This document shows positions 41,194 through 49,695 of a DNA stretch of 64,000 nucleotides, piece by piece (position 1 is the stretch's first letter; each line of letters begins with the position of its first letter). This DNA comes from CAYOZN01 sp964408455 (lineage in GTDB: Bacteria; Planctomycetota; Phycisphaerae; UBA1845; UTPLA1), in assembly GCA_964408455.1 (NCBI GenBank), contig CAYOZN010000002.1:1-64000 (forward strand), in the 5' to 3' direction. Position numbers and translations under genes: made by a program. The notes below the pieces were generated by a model. That model saw only the letters and a program-made list of their open reading frames with translations. It was not told the origin of the DNA and searched no databases.

Positions 41194-44055
41194 ATGACGT
41201 CAACATTGCAGCAGGTTCCGGCACGAGGCATCGCGCGGTCAGTCGCAGTCGCATGGCTGCGGCGCGCGCTCGCCCTTGTGCTTGTCGTGTGCAGCATGCC
41301 GGCAGCGGCAATGGCAGCCAATTCCTTCGCGATTCGTGCCGGCCGCGTCTACACGATGACGCAGGGCGAGGCGTGGGTCCTGGACAACTGCCTCATCGTC
41401 GTGGAGAACGGCAAGATCAAGGCTGTCGGGCCCGATGCGGAGGTCCCGCCATTCATCAGTGTCATCGACATGCCCGATGCCGTCATCCTGCCCGGCCTGG
41501 TCAGCGCTGATTCGTGGGTGGCCGGCCAGCATCGCGGGGAGGAATCGGTCGGTCCGCAATATCGCGCCGTTGATGCATTCGATCCCCACCAGAACTATGC
41601 CCGCGTGCTCGCGGGAGGTGTCACCACGCTCTATCTCAATCCCGGGCGTCATCGCCTTGTCAGTGGCCGTGCCGGCGTGGTCAAGCTGGGCGTGCCACCG
41701 CACGATGCCGTCCTGGAGGCAGAAACCGATCTGGTCATCAATCTCGGCGAGGCGGCGTTCGATCCGCCGCAGAAGCAGCACTGGCTGGTTCCACCGTCCT
41801 CGTTTCTCGATATCGAGGGCTCGAGCGTGCAGCGACCGACGTCCCGGCTGGGGCAGCTTTTGCAGCTCAACCAGTCGTTTGACGAGGCGCAGGAATACGC
41901 CGAAAAGCGGGAACAACGCCGCGGCGGCCGAGCGGAGGCGCCACCGTTTGATCCCGTGCACGATGCCCTGGCCGACGTGCAGCGCAGGAAATCGACACTC
42001 CGAATTCACGCCGACCGCGCCGTGGATATTGAGCAGGCGCTCGCATTCGCCGCCGCCCGCAGGCACAACGTCGTGATTTCCGGCGCTGTCGAATCCGATC
42101 TGGTGGCCGAACATATCGCCGCTGCCGGGGCACCGGTCGTTTATCGCGTCGATGTGGCGACGCATGCCGACCCGACGGATATCGGGCTCGAACCCGATGC
42201 CCTCGAGACCGATCGTCCGATCCCCGCCGCGCTCCACAATGTGCCCGTGGCAATCGTCGGCCCGGCAGGTTCGCCCCACGGCGAGTTGATGTTCTACGCC
42301 GCCCACGCCGTGAGACGCGGATTGCCACCGCGCAAGGCGCTCGAGGGGATCACGTCGGCGGCCGCCCGCATCATCGGCGTCGATGATCGCGCCGGCAGCA
42401 TCCAGGTCGGCCGCAGTGCCGACTTCGTGGTGCTCAACAGCGAGCCGCTCTCGGCCACATCGCACGTGCGCCGGGTGTACGTCGCAGGCCGCGTGGCCTT
42501 TGATGCCGACGAAATGACATCCGACACCGTCGTCATTCGGGGAGGCCGGTTGTGGACGGGCGATCGCTGGATCGAGAATGGCGCCATTGCCATCGAAAAG
42601 GGACGCGTCGTGTCTGTGGGTCACACCGCACCGGTTCCGCCGTTCGCAAGAGTCATCGATGCCGGGCGCGACGCGGTGATCACGCCCGGATTCATCGACG
42701 CGCGGGGCCATCTGGGCCTCGCCGGCGATCGCGCCAGCGCCGGACCCGAGCTGGCTTTGTCCGATGCGCTGTTCCACGCCTCGCCCGATTTTGAACGCGT
42801 CGCGCGCAGCGGCATCACCACGGTGTTTTCGTCCGTGGCTCGTCCCGGCGGCAAGGGCGCCCGCGTTTCGGCCGTCCACACCGCCGGCGAATCGCCCGAG
42901 CACCTGGTGGTCAAACGAACCGCCGGGCTGCTCGTCTCCGTCCGCAATCAGGAGCCCTCGGCGGCCGCTTCGACCATTCGCGGCCTGCTGGCGGCCGGCA
43001 AGAAGTACGACGACACATGGAAGAAGTACGAGAAGGAACTCGCCGAATGGGAGGCGCGGCCGCGCGAAAAGAAGAAAGAGAAAAAGCCCGAGCCCAAGAA
43101 GGTGGAAGTCGTCGTAGAGGAAAAGAAGGTCGTCGACCTGGTCACCGGCACCTGGCGCGGCACCATTTCCGGCGCGCCGCTGCCGGAGCCGCAGGAATTC
43201 ATCGCCAAGATGAAGCTCGACGGCGACCAGGTGGAAGGCTCTCTCGAGTCGATCATCGGCGGGGACGAGGCGGTGCCGATTCGCGGCACCTATCGCGACA
43301 AGCATCTGTCGCTGGAAGTCGATGTGGATATTCCCATCGGCAAGCCCAGGATCGAGGCAGACATCGACCGAGACGATCACCTGACCGGCACGCTCAGCGT
43401 CGCCCAGTTCATCTTCGAAGTCGAGGCCAATCGCACCGAGAAGGACGTGCCGCAGATCAAGATTACGCGCACTCGACGCAAGAAATCGGACGACGGCCGG
43501 CCGGCAGCGCCCAAGCGCGATGAAGCGCTGGAGCCCTATCGCGATCTGTTCGCCGGCCGCATCGCCATGATCATCGACATCGAGTCCGTGCGCGCGATCG
43601 AAGTCGTCCTGCCCATCTTCGAAAAAGAACACAAAGTTGCCTTCGTCCTGCTGAATGCCGAGGACGCGGGCGAACTGGCCGACAAGCTGGCAGCCGCCAG
43701 GAGCGGTGTCATCCTCCCGACGCGAACCGTCCGCAAGGAGAACAGGGTCGACTACGTGCAGTCGGTCGAGCTCAGCCGCGCCGGCGTACCGCTGGCCTTC
43801 CAGAGCGACGCCGAGGACGGCGCTCGCCTGCTGCCGGCCCGCGCCGGCTACGACGTTCGCATGGGACTGGATGCGACGGCGGCACTGCGTGCCCTGACCG
43901 GCGATGCCGCGAAGCTGATGAAATGCGAGAACGAAGTTGGCTTTTTCAACCGGGGCGCGCGGGGGGACGTGCTTATCTTCAATGGTCCGCCGTGGGAGCC
44001 GGGCACCAGGCTCATGCGCGTGCTGATCGACGGCCGGGAGGTCTACAGGCGATGA
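41194..44055 (+). CDS. exported tandem amidohydrolase-superfamily fusion protein 5
   Basis: 953 residues from the ATG at 41194, 43 bases after the previous stop; this is the only wide gap before the sixth gene. Signal peptide ALALVLVVCSMPAAAMA. Two amidohydrolase-like units are fused. Unit 1 (~35-440) has LPGLVSADSWVAGQ in the HxH strand and VAIVGPAGSPHG at the Asp position. Unit 2 (~450-950) has TPGFIDARGHLGLAG (second His only) and ends DVLIFNGPPWEPGTRLMRVL. Between unit 2's two halves lie a Lys/Glu coiled coil (~605-645) and a ~120-residue beta-rich domain (~650-770; TGTWRGTISGAPLPEP, MKLDGDQVEGSL). Neither unit has a full metal site. It overlaps the next gene by four bases. Confidence 0.8.
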   Translation: MTSTLQQVPARGIARSVAVAWLRRALALVLVVCSMPAAAMAANSFAIRAGRVYTMTQGEAWVLDNCLIVVENGKIKAVGPDAEVPPFISVIDMPDAVILPGLVSADSWVAGQHRGEESVGPQYRAVDAFDPHQNYARVLAGGVTTLYLNPGRHRLVSGRAGVVKLGVPPHDAVLEAETDLVINLGEAAFDPPQKQHWLVPPSSFLDIEGSSVQRPTSRLGQLLQLNQSFDEAQEYAEKREQRRGGRAEAPPFDPVHDALADVQRRKSTLRIHADRAVDIEQALAFAAARRHNVVISGAVESDLVAEHIAAAGAPVVYRVDVATHADPTDIGLEPDALETDRPIPAALHNVPVAIVGPAGSPHGELMFYAAHAVRRGLPPRKALEGITSAAARIIGVDDRAGSIQVGRSADFVVLNSEPLSATSHVRRVYVAGRVAFDADEMTSDTVVIRGGRLWTGDRWIENGAIAIEKGRVVSVGHTAPVPPFARVIDAGRDAVITPGFIDARGHLGLAGDRASAGPELALSDALFHASPDFERVARSGITTVFSSVARPGGKGARVSAVHTAGESPEHLVVKRTAGLLVSVRNQEPSAAASTIRGLLAAGKKYDDTWKKYEKELAEWEARPREKKKEKKPEPKKVEVVVEEKKVVDLVTGTWRGTISGAPLPEPQEFIAKMKLDGDQVEGSLESIIGGDEAVPIRGTYRDKHLSLEVDVDIPIGKPRIEADIDRDDHLTGTLSVAQFIFEVEANRTEKDVPQIKITRTRRKKSDDGRPAAPKRDEALEPYRDLFAGRIAMIIDIESVRAIEVVLPIFEKEHKVAFVLLNAEDAGELADKLAAARSGVILPTRTVRKENRVDYVQSVELSRAGVPLAFQSDAEDGARLLPARAGYDVRMGLDATAALRALTGDAAKLMKCENEVGFFNRGARGDVLIFNGPPWEPGTRLMRVLIDGREVYRR

Positions 44056-45314
44056 CACACTGCGTTCAAAGTCTCACGGCAAAACTGTCTATGTTGGCCC
44101 TCGTGACGGCCACCCTGGTCGAGCCTGCGCGTGGTGCAGAACATCCGCAGGTCAGAATGGCCATCAAGGCCTCCAAGATCCTCACGATGAACGACGGCGA
44201 CGCCGTCATCAACAACGGCGTGGTGATCATTGCCGACGGCAGGATCGAGCAAGTCGGAAAGGCATCCGAGATCGATATTCCTGAAGGGTACGAGATCGTC
44301 GAGCACGATGGCTGGCTGCTGCCCGGCCTGGTGGATGCCCACGATCATATCGCCGGCTCGCTGTCCGATCTGAACGACGGTGTGTACCTGACGAACCCCG
44401 GCCTGCGCACGCTGGACGTGGTCGATCCCCGCAACGAGAACCTGGAGAACGCGCTGTCAAGCGGCGTGACCACCGTTCTGCTCATCCCCGGCTCCGGCAA
44501 CAACATGTCGGGCTTTGGCACGACGACCAAGACCTTCGGCAACTCAACGGACGAAATGGTGATTCGCTCGCCCGGCTCGTTGAAGATCGCCCAGGCGGGT
44601 AATCCGGAGCGCTACTGGTTCGGCGTCGGGCGCATGTTCATGAACTGGCACACGCGTTACACGCTCCAGAAGGCCAGGGAGTATCACGAGGCCTGGCTCA
44701 GCTACGAAAAAGGCGAAACCGAGGCAACGCCGCCGCACGATCTGGTCTGGGACGACTTTCGGGGTCTATTCGAGCGCAAATTCCCCACGTCGGTTCACAC
44801 GCAGATTTACCAGGTCTATATGACGACGATCACCATGCTGCACGACTATTTCGGTATCGACGTCGTCACCGACCATTCCACGTTCGACTCCTTCAAGCTG
44901 GCCGACTACATCAAGGAGCGCAACATGTACGCCATCGTCGGCCCGCGCCAGTTCTATCCCGACTTTCGCGATCGCACGCTGAGCGGCTGTGCCGCCCGCT
45001 TCGCCGAAAATGATGTCGAGCGGCTGGGCATCAACACCGATGCGCCGGTCATCGCCCAGGAAGATCTGAACTTTCAGGCCACGATGGCCTGCTGGTACGG
45101 CTGGAACGATCACTACGCAGCCATCAAGGGCATCACGCGCATTCCTGCCGAATCGCTCGGCGTGTTCGATCGCGTCGGCAGTATCGAGCCCGGCAAGGAT
45201 GCGGACCTGGGCCTGTGGACCGGCAGCCCGATCGATCCGAAGCAAAGTTGTCAGTTGACCGTGGTCAGCGGCCGCATCGCCTACGACGCGAAGCACCGCC
45301 GGCGGACGCGCTAG
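44052..45314 (+). CDS. exported amidohydrolase 6, the member with an intact metal site
   Basis: 420 residues; ATGA overlap with the previous stop. Signal peptide LSMLALVTATLVEPARG. It has the complete ligand set expected for imidazolonepropionase-like amidohydrolases: LPGLVDAHDHIAG (His 97 and 99), a Lys in GSLKIAQAGNPERYWFG (~178, candidate bridging lysine), His in FPTSVHTQIYQ (~249), His in GIDVVTDHSTF (~275) and Asp in LGINTDAPVIA (~330), followed by ITRIPAESLGVFDRVGSIEP and GKDADLGLWTGSPIDP. It is therefore the likely catalytic member of the operon, hydrolysing an amide or cyclic amide in the periplasm or outside; the substrate cannot be inferred. No long insertions. Confidence 0.85.
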   Translation: MTHCVQSLTAKLSMLALVTATLVEPARGAEHPQVRMAIKASKILTMNDGDAVINNGVVIIADGRIEQVGKASEIDIPEGYEIVEHDGWLLPGLVDAHDHIAGSLSDLNDGVYLTNPGLRTLDVVDPRNENLENALSSGVTTVLLIPGSGNNMSGFGTTTKTFGNSTDEMVIRSPGSLKIAQAGNPERYWFGVGRMFMNWHTRYTLQKAREYHEAWLSYEKGETEATPPHDLVWDDFRGLFERKFPTSVHTQIYQVYMTTITMLHDYFGIDVVTDHSTFDSFKLADYIKERNMYAIVGPRQFYPDFRDRTLSGCAARFAENDVERLGINTDAPVIAQEDLNFQATMACWYGWNDHYAAIKGITRIPAESLGVFDRVGSIEPGKDADLGLWTGSPIDPKQSCQLTVVSGRIAYDAKHRRRTR

Positions 45315-45396
45315 GGGCAATCGACAGATTTACGCCGGCGAAAGCGGATTGGAGTATCGGAACTTGAAGCTGGAGCAGACATCAAATCCCAATGGC

Positions 45397-46752
45397 ATGC
45401 ATCCGCGTGCCATGGCGCTTGAGGCAGCCGTGCGGCGAATGTTCGTGTTCGCGGCGGCGATGCTGATGTTTTCCGGCGACGTGCGCGGCGATGGCGTGGA
45501 CGATGAACGCTACTACGTGATCAAGACGAAATCCGCCATCACGGTCTCCGGAGATGAAATCAAGAACGCCCGCATCGTGATCAAGGGCGGCAAGATCGAG
45601 GCGGTCGGCGAAAATGTCGACTTCCCCTCTGACAGCCGGATGATCGACGCGTCCGATCTGGTGGTCACGCCGGGATGGATCGATCCCTACACCGCGCTGG
45701 GCCTGCCCGGTCGTTCGCGGTCCGGCAATCAGTCGCATCGCAAAGTCGGCGAGGATTATTATCCGCCCGAGGACGACACTTATCAGCAACTCCTCGAGGC
45801 AGGCTACACGTTGCTGGGGCTTTATGCCGGTGGCAGCGGTCTGCCCGGTCAGACGCTGGTCGTTTCGACGCACGAGCCCAAGCCCAAGAAGGGCGTTCGG
45901 GACGAGGGCCTCGTTCGCATCACGCTGACGCGCCCGGCCACCGAGAAAAAGCTGCTCAAGGATGCGTTCAAGGCGGCGAAGGATCACATCGAAAAGGAAA
46001 AGAAGGCCGCGACGCAGCCCGCGAGCAAGCCTGCCGGTCGCCCGGCGCCGACGACGGCGCCGGCGAGCAAGCCGACGACGCAGCCGGCGAGCGCTCCAGC
46101 GAAAACGCCGACGTCGCAGCCCGCCTCGGCCCCTGCCACGCAGCCATCCGGACCGAAGATTCGGCCGGAACTCGCGCCGCTGGTGTCGCTGCTGAAGAAG
46201 GAGGACGACTGGCTGGCGCACGTGGAGCTGTCGCAGGCATCGGACCTGGTGCACTTCGCGCAGATCGCCGAGGACTTTGAGTTTGCCCGCGCCTACGTCT
46301 TTCGCGGATTTGCGTGGGGCAACATTCGATACGTCGAGGACCACGAGCTGCTTTCGCCCGGCACGCTGGTGGCCATCGAACCCACGCTGCCCAACATGCC
46401 GATGACGATCAACCCGTATAACCCCGCGAGCGAATTGACAGCCCGCGGATGCGACGTGGTGCTGCTTCCGGCCGGCGACAGCATTCAGGAGCACGAACGC
46501 ATCCGAGATCGGCTGGCCAGCCTGGTGCGCGCGGGCCTGCCCCGCGCGGCGGCCTTAAAGGGCGTCACGATGCACCCGGCCCGGCTGCTGGGCATCGACG
46601 GTGACTATGGGACGATCGAGAAAGACAAGAAGGCAGACCTGGTCTTCTTCGACGGCGATCCGCTCGATCCGCACAGCCGTGTAGAGCGCGTCATGATCGG
46701 CGGAAAAATGGTCTGGGATCGTGCGAAGGCTGCAAAGGTGACCAGGAAATAA
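45397..46752 (+). CDS. exported amidohydrolase-superfamily protein 7 (HxH lost)
   Basis: 451 residues from the ATG at 45397; a TTG at 45349 and an ATG at 45412 are alternatives, and none has a clear Shine-Dalgarno. Signal peptide MFVFAAAMLMFSGDVRG. Markers: KNARIVIKGGKIEAVGENVD; TPGWIDPYTALGLPG (both His absent); AGYTLLGLYAGGSGLPGQTL; LLPAGDSIQEHERIRDRLAS at the place of the Asp strand; VTMHPARLLGIDGDYGTIEK and DKKADLVFFDGDPL. A ~60-residue low-complexity insert of Thr-Gln-Pro-Ala/Ser and Ala-Pro units (~200-255) splits the barrel. The stop overlaps the next start by one base (TAATG). Confidence 0.8.
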   Translation: MHPRAMALEAAVRRMFVFAAAMLMFSGDVRGDGVDDERYYVIKTKSAITVSGDEIKNARIVIKGGKIEAVGENVDFPSDSRMIDASDLVVTPGWIDPYTALGLPGRSRSGNQSHRKVGEDYYPPEDDTYQQLLEAGYTLLGLYAGGSGLPGQTLVVSTHEPKPKKGVRDEGLVRITLTRPATEKKLLKDAFKAAKDHIEKEKKAATQPASKPAGRPAPTTAPASKPTTQPASAPAKTPTSQPASAPATQPSGPKIRPELAPLVSLLKKEDDWLAHVELSQASDLVHFAQIAEDFEFARAYVFRGFAWGNIRYVEDHELLSPGTLVAIEPTLPNMPMTINPYNPASELTARGCDVVLLPAGDSIQEHERIRDRLASLVRAGLPRAAALKGVTMHPARLLGIDGDYGTIEKDKKADLVFFDGDPLDPHSRVERVMIGGKMVWDRAKAAKVTRK

Positions 46753-48386
46753 TGGCCATGCGACTGTGTACTGCCTTTATTCTGATGCTCATGCTCGCCT
46801 CCGCCGTCGGCGCGGGTCGTGACACAGCCATCGCGCCCCAGCGCTTCGTCGCGGCGCTGCTGGGAGAGTCCGTCGCGACTCTGCAGCCGGTGACCAATCC
46901 GGCGGAAGATCCTTCGACGCGACCGGCGCCGCGTCCATCCACGCGTCCCGCAACGCAGCCGACGACCGCACCGGCCACGCAGCCAACGACGGCGCCGGCT
47001 TCGCAGCCCACGACCGCTCCGGCGACACAGCCCGCCACTCAACCAGCGACACAGCCCGCCACTCAGCCTGCCACGCAGCCTTCGAGCCGACCTGCCTCCC
47101 AGCCGGCCAGTGCGCCGACCAGCAAGCCCGCCGACACGGAGGAGTATCTGGCCATCACCGGCGGGATGGTGCACCCGGTTTCCGGGCCGGTTCGCCGCGG
47201 CGTCACCATCCTCTGCAAGGATGGCAAAATCATTGACATCGGCCAATTCGTCGTCGTTCCCGAGGGCGCCACGATCATCGATGCCACTGGCCTGCACGTG
47301 TACCCCGGCCTCATCGGGTGCAACTCGTTCGGCATCGTCGGCACCGGCAAAGTCGAAGACTCGACCAACGTCTTTTCGCTGAACATGACGCTCGCGAATG
47401 CCGGCGGCCTTACCACCGTCGTCAGCGGCAACACCGCGGCCAAGGTCTCCTACGGCTCTCTTGACGACATCGTCCTTCGCGAAGACCTGTTCGTGAATCT
47501 TCGCGTGCGCACCAGCGCCGAAAGGCGTGCCGCCCGCGAGGCCTTTGAGAAGGTGCGGCAGTATATCCGGGACAAGGCGGAATTCGACCGGCGCAAGGCC
47601 GAGGGCGACGAGGAGGCGAAGGCCCCGGACGAAAGCGCGATCAAGGGTGCTAACGAAGACTATTACAAGCTCACCAAGCGCGAGGCGACGGCGCTGGTGC
47701 AGGCGGATGAACGTACCGAACTGCTGGGCCTCTGCGAGTTGATCGAACAGTTCGGTTTCGACGCCGTGATTCGCGGTGCGGGCGAGGGTTGGGCCATTCC
47801 CGATGTGCTCGGCCGCGCAAATGTGAAGGTCATCGTCATGCCGCGCCGCATCGCCCCGCGCGATCAGCGCAGCGTGCAGGATACGGGCGGCAGCATCGAG
47901 ACGGCCGCCGTGCTTTATCGCCACGGCGTCGATGTCGCCATCACTTCGGGCGGCGGCGGCATCAGCCTGGTGGGGCTCGCCGGGGCAGACCTGCTGAATT
48001 TGCCGATGGACGCCGCCTTCGCCGTGAAGGGCGGCCTGCCCGAAAAGGCCGCCATCGAAGCGATCACCCTCACCGCCGCGCGGGCACTGGGCATCGACGA
48101 TCGCGTCGGCTCCATCGATGTCGGCAAGGACGCCGACTTCATACTTACCGACGGGCGCCTGCTTGAGTTCTACACGACGGTTCAATACACGATCGTGAAC
48201 GGCCAGCTCGTGTACGACAAATCGGCCGAGAGCCTTTTTGCTCACATCCGGCCGCGCGATGGTGCCGCGGCCACGACGCAGGGCCCGGGCGCTGCGACCA
48301 GTACGCCGGCGGCGACGACTCAGCCTTCGTACAAATTCTGGCCGCGGCCGTTCAAGCGCAAGCCGCCGCCGTGGGTGAATCCTTGA
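46752..48386 (+). CDS. exported amidohydrolase-superfamily protein 8 (HxH lost)
   Basis: 544 residues; TAATG overlap with the previous gene. Signal peptide LCTAFILMLMLASAVGAG. A ~75-residue repeat of Pro/Ala-Thr/Ser-Gln-Pro units (~55-125, DNA period about 12) tethers the catalytic-type domain. Markers: YLAITGGMVHPVSGPVRRGV; YPGLIGCNSFGIVG (no His); GLTTVVSGNTAAKVSYGSLD; a helical charged insert (~255-300); VDVAITSGGGGISLVGLAGA replacing the Asp strand; ITLTAARALGIDDRVGSIDV and GKDADFILTDGRL. The C-terminus is Thr/Pro-rich and basic (FWPRPFKRKPPPWVNP). It closes the operon. Confidence 0.8.
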   Translation: MAMRLCTAFILMLMLASAVGAGRDTAIAPQRFVAALLGESVATLQPVTNPAEDPSTRPAPRPSTRPATQPTTAPATQPTTAPASQPTTAPATQPATQPATQPATQPATQPSSRPASQPASAPTSKPADTEEYLAITGGMVHPVSGPVRRGVTILCKDGKIIDIGQFVVVPEGATIIDATGLHVYPGLIGCNSFGIVGTGKVEDSTNVFSLNMTLANAGGLTTVVSGNTAAKVSYGSLDDIVLREDLFVNLRVRTSAERRAAREAFEKVRQYIRDKAEFDRRKAEGDEEAKAPDESAIKGANEDYYKLTKREATALVQADERTELLGLCELIEQFGFDAVIRGAGEGWAIPDVLGRANVKVIVMPRRIAPRDQRSVQDTGGSIETAAVLYRHGVDVAITSGGGGISLVGLAGADLLNLPMDAAFAVKGGLPEKAAIEAITLTAARALGIDDRVGSIDVGKDADFILTDGRLLEFYTTVQYTIVNGQLVYDKSAESLFAHIRPRDGAAATTQGPGAATSTPAATTQPSYKFWPRPFKRKPPPWVNP

Positions 48387-48460
48387 ATGTTGAATGCTGA
48401 ATGCTCAATGCTGATTTCGCCGAGACAGCAGGGTTCATCATTCGTCATTCTGCATCTTCT
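48384..48460. repeat. short degenerate repeats (TGAATG- and TCATTCGTCATTC-type)
   Basis: 48384-48414 is a run of near-identical 7-8 base units (TGAATGTTGAATGCTGAATG...), and 48434-48460 carries the inverse type (TCATCATTCGTCATTCTGCA). They fill the convergent gap between the amidohydrolase operon and the methyltransferase and run into the last codons of the latter. The pattern resembles dispersed simple repeats seen between genes in planctomycete genomes (established from memory, not checked). Confidence 0.55.
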
Positions 48461-49653
48461 CCGGACTTCGGCGTTCGTCGCGTTCCGGCATACAGTTCGT
48501 ACTCCAGCAGCCGGCATTCGATCTGCGCGTTGTAGAACACCATGCGCCGCTTCGCCCGTAGCCCGACCTTCTTGGCCAGCTCCAGATTGCCGGTAAAGAT
48601 GTACCCGCGCCAGCCGGCGCAGCGCTGCTTGAAAAAATCGCCGATCCGCGCGTACGTCTGCTCCAGTTCGCTTATCTCTCCCAGCCGCAGGCCGTATTCC
48701 GGATTGAGGATGACGGTGCCCGGCTGCGACGGCATCGGCGTCTTTGCGAAGTCGCACACGTGAAACTCGATCTGGTGATCGACGCCGGCCGTCTGGGCGT
48801 TCTTTCGTGCCGCGGCCACGGCACGCCCGTCAACGTCGCTGGCCACGATGGGCGCTGCCGAGCGCCTGGGCGCCGCCTTGCGTGCCTCCCGCCGTACCGC
48901 CTCCCACGCCTGTGGATCAAAGCCGACGACGTGCTGAAAACCAAAATGGCTCCGCAACAGCCCAGGCGGCCGTCCGCTCGCCAATAGCGCTGCCTCGATG
49001 GCCAGCGTGCCGCTGCCGCACATGGGATTCACCAGCGGCCGCGCCCACCATTCATCGTCGCCTGCGACATGGCCAAAACCCGCCGCCATCAGCACGCCGG
49101 CCGCCAGGGCCTCGTTCATCGGCGCGCTATGAGGGATCTTGCGATAGTTCCGGTCCGACAGTTTCCTCCCGGACGTGTTGAGAAACACCCGCGCAACGCG
49201 ATCGCGCCAGTACAGGTGCAGCACCGTCCGGTCGCGCGAGGGCCCGGAGTCGGGCCGACGGCCTGCCTTTTCGAAGATGCGATCCACGACCGCATCCTTA
49301 AGCAGCACGTTCGGATAGGTGCGGCTGATCATGGTCTCATGCCGCACGTGCGAATCGACGGACACGTAGCCGTCGGCCGGCACGATCTCTTCCCATGCGA
49401 TCTCTTTCGCGCCGGCGTACAGGTCCTCTGGCGAGTCACATTCAAATTCGGCCAGCAGATATAGCACGTCGATCGCCGTGCGCAGGTGCAGGTTGAGCCG
49501 CATGGCGTCGCGCAGCGTGCCGTGCAGATTCACGTGGCTGCCGCCCGCCTCCTCCACGGCGAAGCCAAGAGCCTCGATCTCCCCGCGCAGAAATTCCACG
49601 AGCCCGCGCGGGCAGGTCACGGCGATCAGGCGGCAGTCATCGATCGAGAGCAC
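48445..49653 (-). CDS. THUMP-domain class I rRNA methyltransferase (RlmL N-half type)
   Basis: 402 residues. The N-terminal ferredoxin-like/THUMP region (~5-160; CPRGLVEFLRGEIEALGFAV, AWEEIVPADGYVSVDSHVRH, LHLYWRDRVARVFLNTSG) precedes a Rossmann methyltransferase domain: PHSAPMNEALAAGVLMAAGF, the SAM motif NPMCGSGTLAIEAALLA, IVASDVDGRAVAAARKNAQT and the catalytic-loop motif as NPEYGLRLG (usual N-P-P-Y-G). The plan matches the YpsC/RlmL-N family, which makes N2-methylguanosine in 23S rRNA. The change of the second Pro to Glu in the NPPY loop is unusual but occurs in this subgroup. It converges with the amidohydrolase operon. Confidence 0.85.
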   Translation of the reverse strand: MLSIDDCRLIAVTCPRGLVEFLRGEIEALGFAVEEAGGSHVNLHGTLRDAMRLNLHLRTAIDVLYLLAEFECDSPEDLYAGAKEIAWEEIVPADGYVSVDSHVRHETMISRTYPNVLLKDAVVDRIFEKAGRRPDSGPSRDRTVLHLYWRDRVARVFLNTSGRKLSDRNYRKIPHSAPMNEALAAGVLMAAGFGHVAGDDEWWARPLVNPMCGSGTLAIEAALLASGRPPGLLRSHFGFQHVVGFDPQAWEAVRREARKAAPRRSAAPIVASDVDGRAVAAARKNAQTAGVDHQIEFHVCDFAKTPMPSQPGTVILNPEYGLRLGEISELEQTYARIGDFFKQRCAGWRGYIFTGNLELAKKVGLRAKRRMVFYNAQIECRLLEYELYAGTRRTPKSGEDAE

Positions 49654-49695
49654 GGCGCCTCCACGGATTCGCTGCTCATGGACAAGGGAAAGATC

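Noticed and set aside
41239..44058. 939-codon open frame on the minus strand opposite the fusion gene
   Set aside because: It is antisense to a clear amidohydrolase frame, contains no domain and has the His/Arg/Asp/Val-rich composition typical of shadow frames in high-GC DNA.
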